Of a stretch of DNA of 64,000 bases, positions 9,361 through 22,781 are shown piece after piece (the stretch's first letter is position 1; each line of letters starts with the position of its first letter). Origin of the DNA: Vibrio sp. MEBiC08052 (lineage in GTDB: Bacteria > Pseudomonadota > Gammaproteobacteria > Enterobacterales > Vibrionaceae); assembly GCF_001506075.1 (NCBI RefSeq), contig NZ_KQ947475.1, positions 909,799 through 973,798 of the forward strand, in the 5' to 3' direction. Both the position numbers and the translations under genes were made by a program. The notes under the pieces are model-generated. The model was given only the letters and a program-made list of their open reading frames with translations. It ran no database searches and was not told where the DNA came from.

Positions 9361-12300
9361 ATGAGAATTTTCCGTGGCTCCCCAGCGCTTTCTGAATTCC
9401 GAGTAAACAAACTTCTTGAACGGTGTCGCGAGCTGCGTTTACCCGTGACCGGTATTTACGCAGAATTTATGCACTTTGCTGATTTGACAGCCGATTTGGA
9501 TCGTCAAGAAACAGAGAAGTTAGAAAAATTGCTGACTTATGGCCCGACGATTGAAGAGCATCAGCCAGAAGGTTTATTGTTGCTGGTTACGCCGCGTCCG
9601 GGCACCATTTCTCCGTGGTCATCGAAGTCGAGCGATATTGCACATAACTGCGGTCTTGATAAAGTCAAACGTTTGGAGCGGGGGACGGCCTATTATATTG
9701 AGTCCTCGGCAACATTGACTGAAGCGGAGCACATCGTACTACAAGGTTTACTCCATGACCGCATGATGGAGGTGGTCTTCGCCGATCTGGAGTCGGCTGC
9801 TCAGCTATTCCACAGTGCGACACCGGCAGCGGTTACCGCAGTTGATGTACTTGGCGGCGGACGTAAAGCATTGGAACAGGCCAACCTTACACTGGGTTTG
9901 GCGCTGGCTGAAGATGAAATCGACTATCTGGTGGAGAGCTTTATCAAACTTGGCCGGAATCCCAATGACATTGAATTGATGATGTTTGCGCAGGCAAACT
10001 CAGAACATTGTCGGCACAAGATTTTTAATGCGGACTGGACGATTGACGGGGTTGAACAGGAAAAATCCCTGTTTAAGATGATTAAGAATACCTATGAAAC
10101 AACGCCGGATTATGTGTTGTCTGCTTACAAAGATAATGCGGCGGTCATGACCGGTTCTAAAGTTGGTCGTTTCTTCCCTGATCCGCAAACACGTCAGTAC
10201 AACTACCATACGGAAGATACCCATATCCTGATGAAGGTGGAAACTCATAACCACCCGACTGCTATTTCGCCTTGGCCTGGCGCTTCAACCGGAAGCGGCG
10301 GTGAAATTCGTGATGAGGGCGCCACCGGGATTGGCGGTAAACCGAAAGCCGGTTTGGTTGGTTTTACAGTTTCTAACCTGCGTATTCCGCATTTTGAACA
10401 GCCATGGGAGACCGATTTCGGTAAACCGGGTCGTATCGTCAATGCGCTGGATATTATGATTGAAGGCCCATTGGGCGGCGCGGCATTTAACAATGAATTT
10501 GGTCGTCCGAATCTGTTGGGCTATTTCCGTACCTATGAAGAGAAAGTGACATCTCACGCCGGAGAAGAAATCCGAGGTTACCATAAGCCGATCATGATTG
10601 CCGGTGGGATGGGGAACATTCGCGCAGATCATATTCAGAAGAAAGAGATTCCGGTCGGCGCGAGCCTGATTGTATTGGGTGGCCCGGCGATGAACATCGG
10701 TTTGGGCGGCGGCGCGGCATCTTCGATGGCTTCCGGCCAGTCGGCTGAGGATCTGGACTTTGCTTCGGTTCAACGGGAAAACCCTGAGATGGAGCGCCGT
10801 TGTCAGGAAGTGATTGACCGTTGTTGGCAGTTGGGAGAAAACAACCCGATAGCCTTTATTCATGATGTCGGTGCCGGTGGGATTTCGAATGCGTTGCCGG
10901 AGTTGGTCAATGACGGAGAACGCGGCGGTAAATTCCAGTTGCGTGATGTGCCGAATGATGAGCCGGGCATGAGCCCGCTGGAAATCTGGTGTAATGAATC
11001 GCAGGAGCGTTATGTTTTGGCGGTTGCGCCTGAGCATATGGAAGCCTTTGATGCGATCTGTCGTCGTGAACGTGCTCCTTATGCGGTGGTCGGTACTGCG
11101 ACGGAAGAACGTCATCTGACACTGGAAGATTCACACTTTAACAACACACCAATCGATATGCCGATGGATATTCTGTTGGGTAAACCACCGAAAATGCATC
11201 GTGAAGCCACAACCCTGAAGGTTCAGGGGGCAGCGATAGACCGCAGTGGTATCGAGTTAAATGAGGCGGTTGAACGCGTCCTGCGTTTACCTGCTGTAGC
11301 TGAAAAAACCTTCCTGATTACGATTGGCGATCGTTCTGTAACCGGTATGGTGGCTCGCGATCAAATGGTTGGTCCGTGGCAAGTGCCGGTTGCCAACTGT
11401 GCGGTCACCACGGCCAGTTTTGATACCTATTGCGGTGAAGCAATGTCGATGGGCGAACGGACACCGGTGGCGTTGCTTGATTTTGCTGCATCAGCTCGTC
11501 TGGCTGTTGCTGAGTCGTTGACCAATATTGCTGCAACTGCGATTGGCGATTTGAAACACATTAAACTATCGGCTAACTGGATGTCTCCGGCCGGTCACCC
11601 CGGTGAAGATGCCGGCTTGTATGAAGCGGTAAAAGCGATCGGTGAAGAGCTATGTCCGGCCCTCGGGCTGACCATTCCGGTCGGTAAAGACTCGATGTCG
11701 ATGAAAACCAAATGGCATGAAGATAATGGTGAGCAGAAAGAAGTGACGTCACCATTATCACTGATTATTACCGCTTTTGCCCGGGTTGAGGATGTCCGTA
11801 AGACCGTGACACCTCAACTGCGTACAGATTTGGGGACGACCCGACTGATTGCGATTGATCTGGGGAACGGCAAAAATCGCCTTGGTGCAACGGCGCTGGC
11901 GCAGGTATACAAGCAGTTAGGTGATCAGCCGGCTGATGTTGATGATGCGATGCAACTGAAAGGCTTTTTTGATGCGATTCAGGTACTCGTTCGTACGAAT
12001 AAGCTGTTGGCATACCATGATAAAGGCGATGGCGGTCTGTTGGTCACATTGGCTGAAATGGCATTTGCGGGTCACTGTGGGGTCAATGTTGACATTGCTG
12101 GATTAGGTGATGATGTACTCTCGGTTCTGTTTAACGAAGAGCTGGGCGCAGTTATTCAGGTGCATGAACAGGATGTTGATGCTGTTCTGGACACACTGGC
12201 ACAACAAGGTCTGCAAGACTGTACTCACGTGATAGGAACAGTAGAATCTTCTGACCGTTTCGTGGTGACGCAACAGGGTCACGTTGTTTATGAACGTTCC

Positions 12301-13257
12301 AGAACGGAGCTCCGAACCATTTGGGCCGAGACCACCTATCAGATGCAGGCGCTGCGTGATAACCCGGATTGTGCTCAGCAAGAATTTGCAGCGAAGCAAG
12401 ATAATGCCGATCCGGGGCTGAATGTTCATTTGAGTTACGATATTCATGAAGATGTGGCCGCACCGTTCGTCAATACCGGTGTCAGACCGAAAATGGCAGT
12501 GCTGCGTGAGCAGGGCGTCAATTCTCATGTTGAGATGGCTGCAGCGTTTGAACGGGCTGGTTTTGATGCGATTGATGTCCATATGAGTGATGTGTTGTCC
12601 GGTCGGATTACATTCGAACAGTATCAGGGATTAGTCGCTTGTGGTGGTTTCTCTTATGGGGATGTTTTGGGTGCCGGTGAAGGCTGGGCAAAATCAATTC
12701 TGTTTAACGCTCAGGCAAGAGAGATGTTTGAAGGGTTCTTTAACCGTCAGGACACTTTTGCCCTTGGGGTTTGTAACGGATGTCAGATGTTGTCGAACCT
12801 CAGAGAGTTGATCCCGGGGGCTGATTTATGGCCGCGGTTTGTTCGTAACGAGTCTGAGCGTTTTGAAGCCCGCTTTAGTTTGGTTGAGGTTCAGCCATCT
12901 GATTCAGTTTTCTTTAGTGGTATGGCGGGATCCCGGATGCCGATTGCTGTTTCTCACGGTGAAGGCCGGGTCGAAGTGCGTGATAATGCTCATTTGGCTG
13001 CAATTGAGCAATCCGGTACAGTTGCTATTCGTTATGTTGATAACTATGGGCAACCGACTCAGCAGTATCCCAATAACCCGAATGGTTCACCGAACGCTAT
13101 TACCGGTCTGACAACCACAGATGGCCGTGTCACCATCATGATGCCTCACCCGGAACGAGTTTTCCGCACCGTCGTGAACTCATGGCATCCTGATTCGTGG
13201 GGTGAAAATGGTGCTTGGATGCGGATGTTCCAGAATGCCCGGAAAAATCTTGGCTAA
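9361..13257 (+). CDS. purL: Phosphoribosylformylglycinamidine synthase
   Basis: Catalyses the fourth step of de novo purine synthesis: FGAR plus glutamine and ATP gives FGAM. This is the large fused type of Gammaproteobacteria, 1298 residues. The start [13 protein letters not shown] matches the family; a TTG further upstream at 9310 in the same frame is not the start. Visible motifs are the nucleotide-binding [27 protein letters not shown] region and the C-terminal class I glutamine amidotransferase with catalytic Cys in GVCNGCQM and His-Glu in [10 protein letters not shown] PurR box and promoter lie upstream and a strong terminator follows, so it is monocistronic. Confidence 0.98.
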   Translation: MRIFRGSPALSEFRVNKLLERCRELRLPVTGIYAEFMHFADLTADLDRQETEKLEKLLTYGPTIEEHQPEGLLLLVTPRPGTISPWSSKSSDIAHNCGLDKVKRLERGTAYYIESSATLTEAEHIVLQGLLHDRMMEVVFADLESAAQLFHSATPAAVTAVDVLGGGRKALEQANLTLGLALAEDEIDYLVESFIKLGRNPNDIELMMFAQANSEHCRHKIFNADWTIDGVEQEKSLFKMIKNTYETTPDYVLSAYKDNAAVMTGSKVGRFFPDPQTRQYNYHTEDTHILMKVETHNHPTAISPWPGASTGSGGEIRDEGATGIGGKPKAGLVGFTVSNLRIPHFEQPWETDFGKPGRIVNALDIMIEGPLGGAAFNNEFGRPNLLGYFRTYEEKVTSHAGEEIRGYHKPIMIAGGMGNIRADHIQKKEIPVGASLIVLGGPAMNIGLGGGAASSMASGQSAEDLDFASVQRENPEMERRCQEVIDRCWQLGENNPIAFIHDVGAGGISNALPELVNDGERGGKFQLRDVPNDEPGMSPLEIWCNESQERYVLAVAPEHMEAFDAICRRERAPYAVVGTATEERHLTLEDSHFNNTPIDMPMDILLGKPPKMHREATTLKVQGAAIDRSGIELNEAVERVLRLPAVAEKTFLITIGDRSVTGMVARDQMVGPWQVPVANCAVTTASFDTYCGEAMSMGERTPVALLDFAASARLAVAESLTNIAATAIGDLKHIKLSANWMSPAGHPGEDAGLYEAVKAIGEELCPALGLTIPVGKDSMSMKTKWHEDNGEQKEVTSPLSLIITAFARVEDVRKTVTPQLRTDLGTTRLIAIDLGNGKNRLGATALAQVYKQLGDQPADVDDAMQLKGFFDAIQVLVRTNKLLAYHDKGDGGLLVTLAEMAFAGHCGVNVDIAGLGDDVLSVLFNEELGAVIQVHEQDVDAVLDTLAQQGLQDCTHVIGTVESSDRFVVTQQGHVVYERSRTELRTIWAETTYQMQALRDNPDCAQQEFAAKQDNADPGLNVHLSYDIHEDVAAPFVNTGVRPKMAVLREQGVNSHVEMAAAFERAGFDAIDVHMSDVLSGRITFEQYQGLVACGGFSYGDVLGAGEGWAKSILFNAQAREMFEGFFNRQDTFALGVCNGCQMLSNLRELIPGADLWPRFVRNESERFEARFSLVEVQPSDSVFFSGMAGSRMPIAVSHGEGRVEVRDNAHLAAIEQSGTVAIRYVDNYGQPTQQYPNNPNGSPNAITGLTTTDGRVTIMMPHPERVFRTVVNSWHPDSWGENGAWMRMFQNARKNLG

Positions 13258-13289
13258 CGGCTGAGTCAGCACATCGCAAATACGAGAGA

Positions 13290-13321
13290 AATCCCTTGTC
13301 AGTCGGCGAGGGATTTTTTTT
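13290..13321 (+). terminator. Rho-independent terminator of purL
   Basis: AATCCCT (13290-13296) pairs with AGGGATT (13309-13315) and is followed by an eight-base T-run, 32 bases after the purL stop. The next 250 bases to ald are AT-rich with no gene visible. Confidence 0.9.
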
Positions 13322-13576
13322 GCTCATTTTATGTTGTTAATTTGTTTCAGAAGTAAATGGCTTGCTCACTTTTTTTTACATATTTTCTGGCGGCATCTGC
13401 TAAAAAAATAATTAAAATTAATATTATTGTCTTAATTATTTTTAATTTTTGATATTTAAATCTGAAATTGAGCTGGATCATTGGTTTTTAATACTTATTT
13501 TTATTGATTTGTTGGTTTAAATCACTGTATTGTCTGCATACTATAACAACGTTAATTTTTTGCAGAGGATAAGGAT

Positions 13577-14695
13577 ATGTTGATCGGTGTACCAAAAGAA
13601 ATTAAGAACCATGAATACCGCGTTGGGATGACGCCTGCGAGTGTTAAGGAATTAACCCAAAGAGGGCATCACATCTTGGTTGAAACATTAGCCGGTGCCG
13701 GGATTGAGTTTTCAGATCAGGATTATATTGATGCAGGCGCAACGATTAGTCCTGATGCCGCGAAGATTTTCGCGGAAAGTGACATGATTGTGAAGGTGAA
13801 GGAACCTCAAGCGAGTGAGCGTGCGATGTTGCGGGAAGATCAAATCCTGTTTACCTATCTTCACCTCGCACCAGATGCGGCTCAGACTCATGATTTAATT
13901 CAAAGTAAAGCCGTGTGTATTGCTTATGAAACCGTTACCAGTCCAAATCGGACATTACCCCTGTTAGCACCGATGTCCGAAGTCGCCGGACGGATGTCTA
14001 TTCAGGCTGCGATGACATCATTAGAAAAATCACACGCAGGTCGTGGCTTATTACTGGGTGGTGTTCCGGGCGTTGAACCGGCCAAAGTGACCGTCATCGG
14101 TGCCGGGGTCGTTGGACGCAATGCCGCGCAAATGGCAGCAGGGCTAGGGGCTGAAGTGGTGATTATCGATAAAAATATTGATGCTTTGCGCGATATTGAT
14201 GCAATTTATCAAGGAAAAGTCACCACGGTTTATTCCACGGCTGATTCGATTGAAAAGCATGTTTTATCTGCCGATGTCGTGATTGGTTCGGTGCTGCTTC
14301 CCGGTGCTGAAGCCCCGAAACTGATTACGGCAGATATGGTGAAGAAAATGAAATCAGGCGCTGTTCTGGTTGATGTTGCGATTGATCAGGGCGGATGTGC
14401 CGAAACATCGAAGGCCACAACTCATCAGGAGCCGACCTATATTGTCGATGATGTGGTGCATTACTGTGTCGCGAACATGCCCGGTGGCGTAGCCCGGACA
14501 TCAACTGTTGCGTTAAATAATGCCACGCTGCCTTATATTATTGCGCTGGCTGAAAAAGGTTATCGCGCAGCATTGCTTGCTGATGAGCACTTCCTGAATG
14601 GGCTGAATGTATGCCACGGTCAGTTGACAAACCGCTTTGTCGCAGAGAGCCACGGTTTAGATTATGTCGATGCAAAAGTTGTTTTAGCGGGTTAA
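13577..14695 (+). CDS. ald: Alanine dehydrogenase
   Basis: Reversibly deaminates L-alanine to pyruvate with NAD+. The 372-residue protein has the typical N-terminus MLIGVPKEIKNHEYRVGMTP, the substrate-binding VKVKEPQ and the Rossmann motif VTVIGAGVVGRNAAQMAAGLGA at about residues 170-190, followed by the catalytic-loop MPGGVARTST. The ribosome-binding site AGAGGATAAGG precedes the ATG. The 250-base AT-rich region upstream (13323-13576) would suit Lrp-type control, though I see no defined operator. A hairpin terminator follows. Confidence 0.97.
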   Translation: MLIGVPKEIKNHEYRVGMTPASVKELTQRGHHILVETLAGAGIEFSDQDYIDAGATISPDAAKIFAESDMIVKVKEPQASERAMLREDQILFTYLHLAPDAAQTHDLIQSKAVCIAYETVTSPNRTLPLLAPMSEVAGRMSIQAAMTSLEKSHAGRGLLLGGVPGVEPAKVTVIGAGVVGRNAAQMAAGLGAEVVIIDKNIDALRDIDAIYQGKVTTVYSTADSIEKHVLSADVVIGSVLLPGAEAPKLITADMVKKMKSGAVLVDVAIDQGGCAETSKATTHQEPTYIVDDVVHYCVANMPGGVARTSTVALNNATLPYIIALAEKGYRAALLADEHFLNGLNVCHGQLTNRFVAESHGLDYVDAKVVLAG

Positions 14696-14735
14696 CGGCT
14701 GCTTAATCATTGCAGCGACACTTCTGATTGCTGTC

Positions 14736-14767
14736 AGTGAGCGGTTGAATCTCAATCGCTCACTTTG
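14736..14767 (+). terminator. Probable terminator of ald
   Basis: A 13-base stem with one wobble pair (AGTGAGCGGTTGA against TCAATCGCTCACT, three-base loop) is followed by TTTGCTT. The stem is strong but the T-tract is short. Confidence 0.7.
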
Positions 14768-14902
14768 CTTCCCCTCCCTGCACAATACACCGAGCTGATT
14801 TTCAAACCGTTTATCCCATGCGTCATTTTTCCATCGCTGTCACATGACCTCCATCGGTAAATTCTTCTCAGGCTTGCTCAATTTTCTATAGCGGATAATA
14901 GG

Positions 14903-14939
14903 ATAGATTTCCTCTATAGAATGGATAGGTCGAAACCAT
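14903..14939 (+). promoter_or_regulatory. OxyR operator upstream of the katG transcript
   Basis: Two 15-base elements, ATAGATTTCCTCTAT and ATAGGTCGAAACCAT, are separated by exactly seven bases. They fit the OxyR pattern ATAGnTnnnAnCTAT-N7-ATAGnTnnnAnCTAT, with deviations only at the A of the first element and the first T of the last CTAT. The site ends directly before the -35 position of a promoter, the class I arrangement used by OxyR for activation. It is the expected control element for katG and for the small ORF between them. Confidence 0.85.
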
Positions 14940-14968
14940 TATCACTTTCAGTGGTCTATTCCTATACT
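14940..14968 (+). promoter_or_regulatory. OxyR-dependent promoter
   Basis: A good -10 TATACT (14963-14968) with a poor -35 TATCAC at 17-base spacing, immediately behind the OxyR site. A weak -35 is usual for an activated promoter. Transcription would start near 14975, about 30 bases before the small ORF. Confidence 0.65.
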
Positions 14969-15006
14969 GGAACCTGATTGAGCAGATTGCAAAAGAAGGA
15001 TTCCTT

Positions 15007-15186
15007 ATGTCTGAGCCGTTGCGTGAAAAAATAACCAGTATTGACAGTCAGGTTGCAATAGAAGCGCTTTCTCACTACGAAAGTGAAGCATGTCAATCCT
15101 TTGCATGTCATCAATACTTATTGGTTGAATCACTCGCCAGTGAAACGCCTCAATCATACTCATTCTGGGATATGTTCTTTTTTTAA
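15007..15186 (+). CDS. Unannotated 59-residue ORF between OxyR promoter and katG
   Basis: The ATG at 15007 has AAGGA at an ideal six-base spacing and begins about 32 bases after the predicted OxyR-dependent start of transcription. It is therefore the first cistron of the presumed katG message; katG starts 174 bases after its stop and no terminator lies between. The product is acidic (EPLREK, ESEACQ, VESLASE) with two cysteines spaced C-x4-C (ACQSFACHQ, residues 29 and 34) next to a His, and an aromatic end YSFWDMFFF. I see no signal peptide or full membrane helix and recognise no family. It could be a redox-sensitive small protein, a translational leader for katG, or spurious. Confidence 0.55.
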   Translation: MSEPLREKITSIDSQVAIEALSHYESEACQSFACHQYLLVESLASETPQSYSFWDMFFF

Positions 15187-15234
15187 TTTTTCGGTTGAAA
15201 CATGTTGGATGGAACGTTTCAGGTCATTGAGTGA

Positions 15235-17568
<2,334 letters not shown>

Positions 17569-17592
17569 TCCAACGTTATATGTGCCATGTGA

Positions 17593-17624
17593 AATCCCCC
17601 TGTCTGTTGATGGGGGATTTTTTT
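17593..17624 (+). terminator. Rho-independent terminator of katG
   Basis: AATCCCCC (17593-17600) pairs with GGGGGATT (17612-17619), followed by a T-run, 24 bases after the katG stop. Confidence 0.92.
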
Positions 17625-17938
17625 ATAGATTGATTCGATTTCATGATTGAATATTTTCTATGTATTTTTCTTATCAATGCCTACATTTCGCGACTTATCT
17701 TGCATTTTTATCAACTCATCGTACCTGAAGCTTGCTTTTCATATTTAACCGCTTTGTAAAAAGAATAAGTAAGTTGTTGTATGTGCAACAAAATGTGCTA
17801 TCATTTCTCACTTGTGAGACATTTTTACTATTGACTTAATGGGTTTTATCTGATCTGTTTTTTGTTTGGATCAGTCAGTTTTTCGGGTCAGTAACTTTTA
17901 CTTTTGTGTGTTTGAGTCGGTGTTTAGTGTGGGTGTTT
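17625..17938 (+). other. AT-rich leader region of the chemoreceptor gene
   Basis: No gene seen. Two short dyads occur: TTGTTG/CAACAA at 17774-17791 (loop TATGTG) and CTCAC/GTGAG at 17807-17818. They may mark a promoter or operator for the chemoreceptor. I found no convincing sigma-28 or sigma-54 site. Confidence 0.4.
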
Positions 17939-19846
17939 ATGAAACAACTTGGATTAAAAAAATTGCTAATTTTATCCGTCATGTTGCTGGTCGGTATGTC
18001 GGTTTCAATTACCAGTTATGTACTTTATTCTCAGGAACAAACAATCCTGACAGACAATGTTTTTCAGTCGAGTGAAAACTATGTTGCATCAAAAGCGGTG
18101 GTGATAGAAACCATTCTGCAAGAGAAAATTAATGGCATTCATCGACTGGCTCAGCAGTATCAGCATCAGGAGATCACGAAATCTGAAGATGAGCTGATTG
18201 AATTAACGCTGTCGCTGGCAGCTGCTATGAATCTGGATAGTTTTGTGATTGGTCTGGATGATGGCAGAGCCTATTGGAGTATGGAAAATCAGGCTTGGCC
18301 GAATCATCGACTGAAAGGTGACTCCCGGGAAACACCTTGGTATAAGCAGGGACAGATGTCTGATATTGTGAGTGTGACGCCACCATACCTTGGTTCGTCG
18401 AAACAAAAATACTGGGTCAGTATTCTGGAAAAGATCAAGGGTGGTGTGATCACGACTGATATGGAGCTCGATTTTTTAAGTCGAATCGTGAAAGAGTCAA
18501 ATAAGATCCCGGGAGCCGTGGCGCTCATTCTTGATGAGGATAGCCGGATTTTAGCAACAACTTCATCTGCATTGAAACTTGGTGATCGTCTCAGTGATAA
18601 AGCGTGGGGGCGTCCTTTAACCTCACATATGGTAGATCATGAGTCCAGCTATCTTGATTATGTGCTTGATGGGACCGACAAACTGATGTTTTCACATCGG
18701 ATTCATTTAGGGCAGAAAAACTGGTACTACATGATCGGTTTGGATAAATCGATTGTTTTTGAGCAGTTAACCAAAGCAAGAAACAGTGCGATTATTTTCT
18801 CGCTACTGGCTTGTTTCGTGAGCGTCATTATCACTTATTTCCTGATTCAGGTGCTTTATCGTCCTATCTTATCGTTAAAAGAAACCATTCAGGGGCTGGC
18901 CAGCGGAGAAGGTGATCTGACCCAGCGGCTGAAAGTCGAAACGAATGACGATTTAGGCCAAATTTCTCAGGGGGTGAATCAGTTTATTGAGAATCTGCAG
19001 CACATGATGTTGGAGATTCAGAATTATTGCCACGCACTACAAGCAAATGTTGAGCATATGCTCAGTCAGTCGGAAAAAAATAGTTCAATTTTGAAAAAAC
19101 ACGTTTCGGAAACTGAACAGGTTGTGACAGCAATTGAAGAAATGAGCTCGACGGCTGACTCGATGGCAACGGATGCGGCAAATACAGCCAGCCTCGTGGC
19201 TCGAACCAATGAAACCAGTCTTGAATCTCGTGACACCATTGATCGTTCGAAACATACTGTTTCAGTCCTGATTGATGATGTGGAACACTCTGTTAGCGAT
19301 GTACATAATATGACGCTCGAAACTCAGAAAATTAACGAAATACTCAGTGTTATCGGTGAAATTGCAGAGCAAACCAATTTACTGGCTTTGAATGCTGCGA
19401 TTGAGGCGGCTCGTGCCGGAGAACAGGGGCGAGGATTTGCGGTCGTCGCTGATGAAGTTCGTAGTCTTGCCAGCCGGACCAAAGATAGTACCACGGAAGT
19501 TGAGCAAGCGCTGAAGAGCCTCGCAAATGGTAACCATGCGGTGGTGAGTTCGATGGAACATACGCGAACTCGTTGCCAGGAGACTGCCGAAGGTGCAGGT
19601 CAGGCCGCGGATAGTTTGGAATCGATTTCCCGGCATGTGATGGAGATTCATGATCTGAGTTCTCAAATTGCGACAGCGGCTGAAGAGCAAAGCTGTGTGA
19701 CTCAAGAGCTGAGCCGTAATATGTCAGCAATCAATGATATGGTTGTTGAACTGGAGTCAATCGGTATCCAGTCGATGAAAGATATGGGCGATATTGCTGA
19801 TATCAATAACAATCTGACAGCAATTGTCTCACGTTTCAAACTGTAA
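17939..19846 (+). CDS. Methyl-accepting chemotaxis protein, dCache type
   Basis: A 635-residue chemoreceptor. TM1 is at about residues 7-29 and TM2 at about 283-305, enclosing a periplasmic region of some 250 residues that looks like a dCache sensor ([25 protein letters not shown]). A HAMP domain follows ([23 protein letters not shown]), then the signalling hairpin with the invariant [21 protein letters not shown] region. The RxxxWY element resembles part of the amino-acid-binding dCache motif, but the full motif is not clear, so the ligand is unknown. The ATG at 17939 has only a weak ribosome-binding site; upstream non-ATG codons are unlikely. There is no C-terminal NWETF-type pentapeptide. 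Confidence 0.93.
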   Translation: MKQLGLKKLLILSVMLLVGMSVSITSYVLYSQEQTILTDNVFQSSENYVASKAVVIETILQEKINGIHRLAQQYQHQEITKSEDELIELTLSLAAAMNLDSFVIGLDDGRAYWSMENQAWPNHRLKGDSRETPWYKQGQMSDIVSVTPPYLGSSKQKYWVSILEKIKGGVITTDMELDFLSRIVKESNKIPGAVALILDEDSRILATTSSALKLGDRLSDKAWGRPLTSHMVDHESSYLDYVLDGTDKLMFSHRIHLGQKNWYYMIGLDKSIVFEQLTKARNSAIIFSLLACFVSVIITYFLIQVLYRPILSLKETIQGLASGEGDLTQRLKVETNDDLGQISQGVNQFIENLQHMMLEIQNYCHALQANVEHMLSQSEKNSSILKKHVSETEQVVTAIEEMSSTADSMATDAANTASLVARTNETSLESRDTIDRSKHTVSVLIDDVEHSVSDVHNMTLETQKINEILSVIGEIAEQTNLLALNAAIEAARAGEQGRGFAVVADEVRSLASRTKDSTTEVEQALKSLANGNHAVVSSMEHTRTRCQETAEGAGQAADSLESISRHVMEIHDLSSQIATAAEEQSCVTQELSRNMSAINDMVVELESIGIQSMKDMGDIADINNNLTAIVSRFKL

Positions 19847-19920
19847 GATAGCGATTGCCGATACTGAGTGAATGTGCTCGGATGATTCGTTCAGGCCGCA
19901 TCAATCTATATCCATAAAGA

Positions 19921-19944
19921 CCGAAGCATCTGCTTCGGTTTTTT
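19921..19944 (+). terminator. Rho-independent terminator of the chemoreceptor gene
   Basis: A perfect eight-base stem CCGAAGCA/TGCTTCGG with a two-base gap (effective loop larger) and six T residues, 75 bases after the stop. Confidence 0.9.
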
Positions 19945-20033
19945 GATCAAGGTAAAAGACTTTCAAGTGCATATTTTTACACCTGCTGATATGATGCTTA
20001 AAAAATTTAACCCCACGTCAGACAAGGCTCTCA

Positions 20034-20387
20034 ATGGATAAAGTGCAATTTTCCGTCGGTCATATCACCTTCTTCTATCAGTTGACGCCAGAGCAGCAAA
20101 AACTGGCATCTTTAACCGAAACAACGACGCTTGATCTCAGTGAGTGGCCTCAGTTTTCAGAACAATTTACCAGTGCGATTCAATCTGCAATTCCTGATGA
20201 ATTGAAGTTACCGACAGAGAGGCAGCTGAATTATGCGCGGCGTATTGCCACTGACCTAAAGGTCGAACTTCCCGACGGTTATCAAGATAGTGCCCTGATT
20301 TGTTTGTCATTTTTTGCTGAACATAAGCCTGCCCATGATCGTATGCTGGCAATTTATAAAGGCATTAAAGGGAACTTATTGGGATAA
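20034..20387 (+). CDS. Conserved-type hypothetical protein, 117 residues
   Basis: I do not recognise a named family. The protein has a beta-like N-terminus (VQFSVGHITFFYQL), a hydrophilic middle, and the segment LPTERQLNYARRIATDLKVELP, which resembles the PTxxQxxYAxxIA motif found in several small DNA-associated or phage-like proteins. No signal peptide, membrane segment or cysteine pair is present. The ATG has AAGG eight bases upstream. It stands alone between the chemoreceptor terminator and a convergent pair of small genes. Confidence 0.7.
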   Translation: MDKVQFSVGHITFFYQLTPEQQKLASLTETTTLDLSEWPQFSEQFTSAIQSAIPDELKLPTERQLNYARRIATDLKVELPDGYQDSALICLSFFAEHKPAHDRMLAIYKGIKGNLLG

Positions 20388-20492
20388 ATCAGGTGGCGAT
20401 GACAGGAAGAGGTGTGAATATTCACTTCCTGTCAATCAGGGGTGGAATCTTGTTACGGAATCAGCGTTTATGGCAGTCGTGGACAAATTCCG

Positions 20493-20684
20493 TTAGCGGA
20501 ATTGACCAACTTCCGGAAGGAATTCAAATCCAGCGCTCGCAAGACGGTCGATCAGTGCTTGTTTATCGAGATCGTAATAAGACGTGAGCTGATCCAGATC
20601 ACCGGCAAAATCATCCCGTAATTTCGTATTGACTAAACTGAACAGCAGAATCGGATCCATTGTGGCAAAGTTGGCAAGACTCAT
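20493..20684 (-). CDS. DUF4250 family small protein
   Basis: A 63-residue protein. The sequence [23 protein letters not shown], followed by [26 protein letters not shown], matches what I remember of DUF4250, a family of short proteins of unknown function with a compact helical fold. The start overlaps the yaeP stop (TCATG on the plus strand, four-base overlap), so the two are translationally coupled. Confidence 0.8.
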   Translation of the reverse strand: MSLANFATMDPILLFSLVNTKLRDDFAGDLDQLTSYYDLDKQALIDRLASAGFEFLPEVGQFR

Positions 20685-20890
20685 GATTTATCCTCAAAAT
20701 CTGAAATCAATAAGTTAGCAGCGGCAAATGCGGCTTGCTCACGCGCTTCCTGTGGGAGAGATGCATCGGCGGCGATACTGTTGAGTGCGCGCAGAGCACA
20801 ACTAATCGCCTGAGGGATGTAAGCCTGATCGCCACTGCCAATCTGGGCGTATCGCTCACGGATTAAATCACAGCAATCGTATACTTTCAT
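20681..20890 (-). CDS. yaeP: UPF0253 protein YaeP
   Basis: A 69-residue protein that closely resembles E. coli Yae[29 protein letters not shown] and [15 protein letters not shown] align well with the family. Its function is not known. It lies downstream of proS but behind the proS terminator, so it probably has its own promoter in the 80-base gap. It is followed with a four-base overlap by the DUF4250 gene. Confidence 0.9.
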   Translation of the reverse strand: MKVYDCCDLIRERYAQIGSGDQAYIPQAISCALRALNSIAADASLPQEAREQAAFAAANLLISDFEDKS

Positions 20891-20929
20891 AATGGGTATC
20901 CTTGCAATTGTTTTTGAGTCATGCCAATG

Positions 20930-20955
20930 AAAAAGGGCTGCCGGAGCAACCCTTT
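20930..20955 (-). terminator. Rho-independent terminator of proS
   Basis: Read on the minus strand, AAGGGTTGC/GCAGCCCTT with a four-base TCCG loop (one wobble pair) is followed by TTTCATT, 16 bases after the proS stop. Confidence 0.85.
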
Positions 20956-20970
20956 CGAACAGACCAGCCG

Positions 20971-22689
20971 TTATCGAGTGAGCTGAGTTTGAAGATGTGC
21001 AACAACTTCACCCATCGCTACCGGGGTTTTTTCACCGGAACGACGGTTTTTGTATTCGAAATTGCCTTCATCCATACTGCGGTCACCAATAATAACCATG
21101 TGTGGAATACCGATCAGTTCCATATCGGAAAGCATCACACCGGGGCGTTCTTTACGATCATCAAACAGGACATCGATCCCTTGTGCTTGCAAGTCAGCGT
21201 ACAGTTTTTCTGCCGCTTCCTGAACGCGCTCGGATTTATGCATATTCATCGGTACGATCACAACTTCAAACGGCGCAATGGCATCCGGCCAGATAATGCC
21301 ATTCTGGTCATTATTCTGTTCGATTGACGCTGCCACAACCCGGGTACATCCGATCCCGTAGCATCCCATTTCCATGGTCACGCTCTTACCATCCGGTCCC
21401 AACACATTGGCTTTCATCGACTCTGAATAGTTGGTGCCCAACTGGAAGATGTGGCCGACTTCAATGCCGCGTTTCAGCAGGAGTGTGCCTTGTCCGCATG
21501 GGCTTGGATCGCCTTCAACCACATTACGTAAGTCGGCAACTTGTCCGAGTTCAACGTCACGACCCCAGTTAATTCCGAAGTAGTGTTTATCATCGATGTT
21601 CGCACCTGCCGCAAAATCGCTCATCACGGCGGCAGAACGGTCAACCACAAACGGTAATTTCAGACCGACAGGCCCCAGAGAGCCGGGACCTGCACCAATC
21701 AGGGCTCGAATCTCTTCTTCGGTGGCAAACGTCAGTGGCGCTGCAACTTCAGGCAGATTTTCGGCTTTGACTTCGTTCAGCTCGTGGTCACCGCGAATCA
21801 ACAAGGCAATAATTGGTGCCTCAAGGTGATCAGACGCTTTGACGTAAAGTGTTTTGACAGTCTTTTCAATCGGCAAATGAAACTGTTCAACCAACTGTGC
21901 GATTGTTTTGGCATTCGGCGTATCGACCAGAGTCATGGCTTGAGTCGGTTCAGCACGAGGTGTCGTTGGTGCCAGAGCTTCTGCTTTTTCAATGTTGGCC
22001 GCGTAATCTGAATCGGTAGAGAAAGCAATTAAGTCTTCACCACTTTCAGCCAGCACATGAAACTCTTGTGAACCGCTGCCACCAATAGCGCCCGAATCAG
22101 CCAGCACAGGACGGAAATCGAGACCCATGCGATTGAAAATATTACAGTAAGCGGTGTGCATATCCTGATAGGTTGCTTCCAGACTCTCCCGATCGATATG
22201 GAAGGAGTATGCATCTTTCATGATAAATTCTCGTGAACGCATCACGCCGAAACGAGGACGAACTTCATCACGAAACTTCGTTTGAATCTGATACAAACTC
22301 AAAGGCAACTGTTTATAGGATTTGACTTCATTGCGAACCATGTCAGTGATGACTTCTTCATGAGTCGGTCCCAGTACAAACGGTCGATCGTGGCGGTCTG
22401 CAATCCGCAGTAATTCAGGGCCGAATTTATCCCAGCGGCCGGTTTCCTGCCAAAGTTCGGAAGGTTGGACAACCGGCATTAGCGTTTCTACGGCACCGGC
22501 CTTGTTCATTTCTTCCCGGATAATATTCTCGACTTTACGCAGTACACGCAGCCCGGTGGGTAACCAAGTATAAAGGCCGGAAGCGAGTTTCCGAATCATA
22601 CCAGCCCGTAGCATGAGCTGATGGCTGACGATTTCTGCGTCGTTTGGTGTCTCCTTCAATGTTGAAAGAAGATATTTACTGGTACGCAT
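20971..22689 (-). CDS. proS: Prolyl-tRNA synthetase
   Basis: Charges tRNA-Pro with proline and edits misactivated alanine. The 572-residue enzyme is the bacterial type: class II motifs are visible (motif 2 [22 protein letters not shown], motif 3 [16 protein letters not shown]) with an INS editing domain inserted in between (about residues 230-390). I start at [13 protein letters not shown], as in E. coli; a further ATG four codons upstream (22701) is in frame. The C-terminal anticodon-binding domain ends in [11 protein letters not shown] terminator follows. Confidence 0.97.
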   Translation of the reverse strand: MRTSKYLLSTLKETPNDAEIVSHQLMLRAGMIRKLASGLYTWLPTGLRVLRKVENIIREEMNKAGAVETLMPVVQPSELWQETGRWDKFGPELLRIADRHDRPFVLGPTHEEVITDMVRNEVKSYKQLPLSLYQIQTKFRDEVRPRFGVMRSREFIMKDAYSFHIDRESLEATYQDMHTAYCNIFNRMGLDFRPVLADSGAIGGSGSQEFHVLAESGEDLIAFSTDSDYAANIEKAEALAPTTPRAEPTQAMTLVDTPNAKTIAQLVEQFHLPIEKTVKTLYVKASDHLEAPIIALLIRGDHELNEVKAENLPEVAAPLTFATEEEIRALIGAGPGSLGPVGLKLPFVVDRSAAVMSDFAAGANIDDKHYFGINWGRDVELGQVADLRNVVEGDPSPCGQGTLLLKRGIEVGHIFQLGTNYSESMKANVLGPDGKSVTMEMGCYGIGCTRVVAASIEQNNDQNGIIWPDAIAPFEVVIVPMNMHKSERVQEAAEKLYADLQAQGIDVLFDDRKERPGVMLSDMELIGIPHMVIIGDRSMDEGNFEYKNRRSGEKTPVAMGEVVAHLQTQLTR

Positions 22690-22718
22690 GATGGTATCCA
22701 TTCATTAAGTTATACAAC

Positions 22719-22741
22719 AACCCTCGGATGATTTGAGGGCG
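22719..22741 (-). terminator. Possible weak terminator of the trmO operon
   Basis: On the minus strand CCCTC/GAGGG is followed by TTGTTGTAT, about 40 bases after the trmO stop. The stem is only five to six bases, so this is tentative. Confidence 0.35.
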
Positions 22742-22781
22742 GATTCAATTAGCCGTCAATAATATCAGTCATTTTCGTTTG

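Noticed and set aside
10285..11115. 276-codon minus-strand frame inside purL
   Set aside because: Shadow of a long GC-biased gene; it has no start signal and overlaps purL fully.
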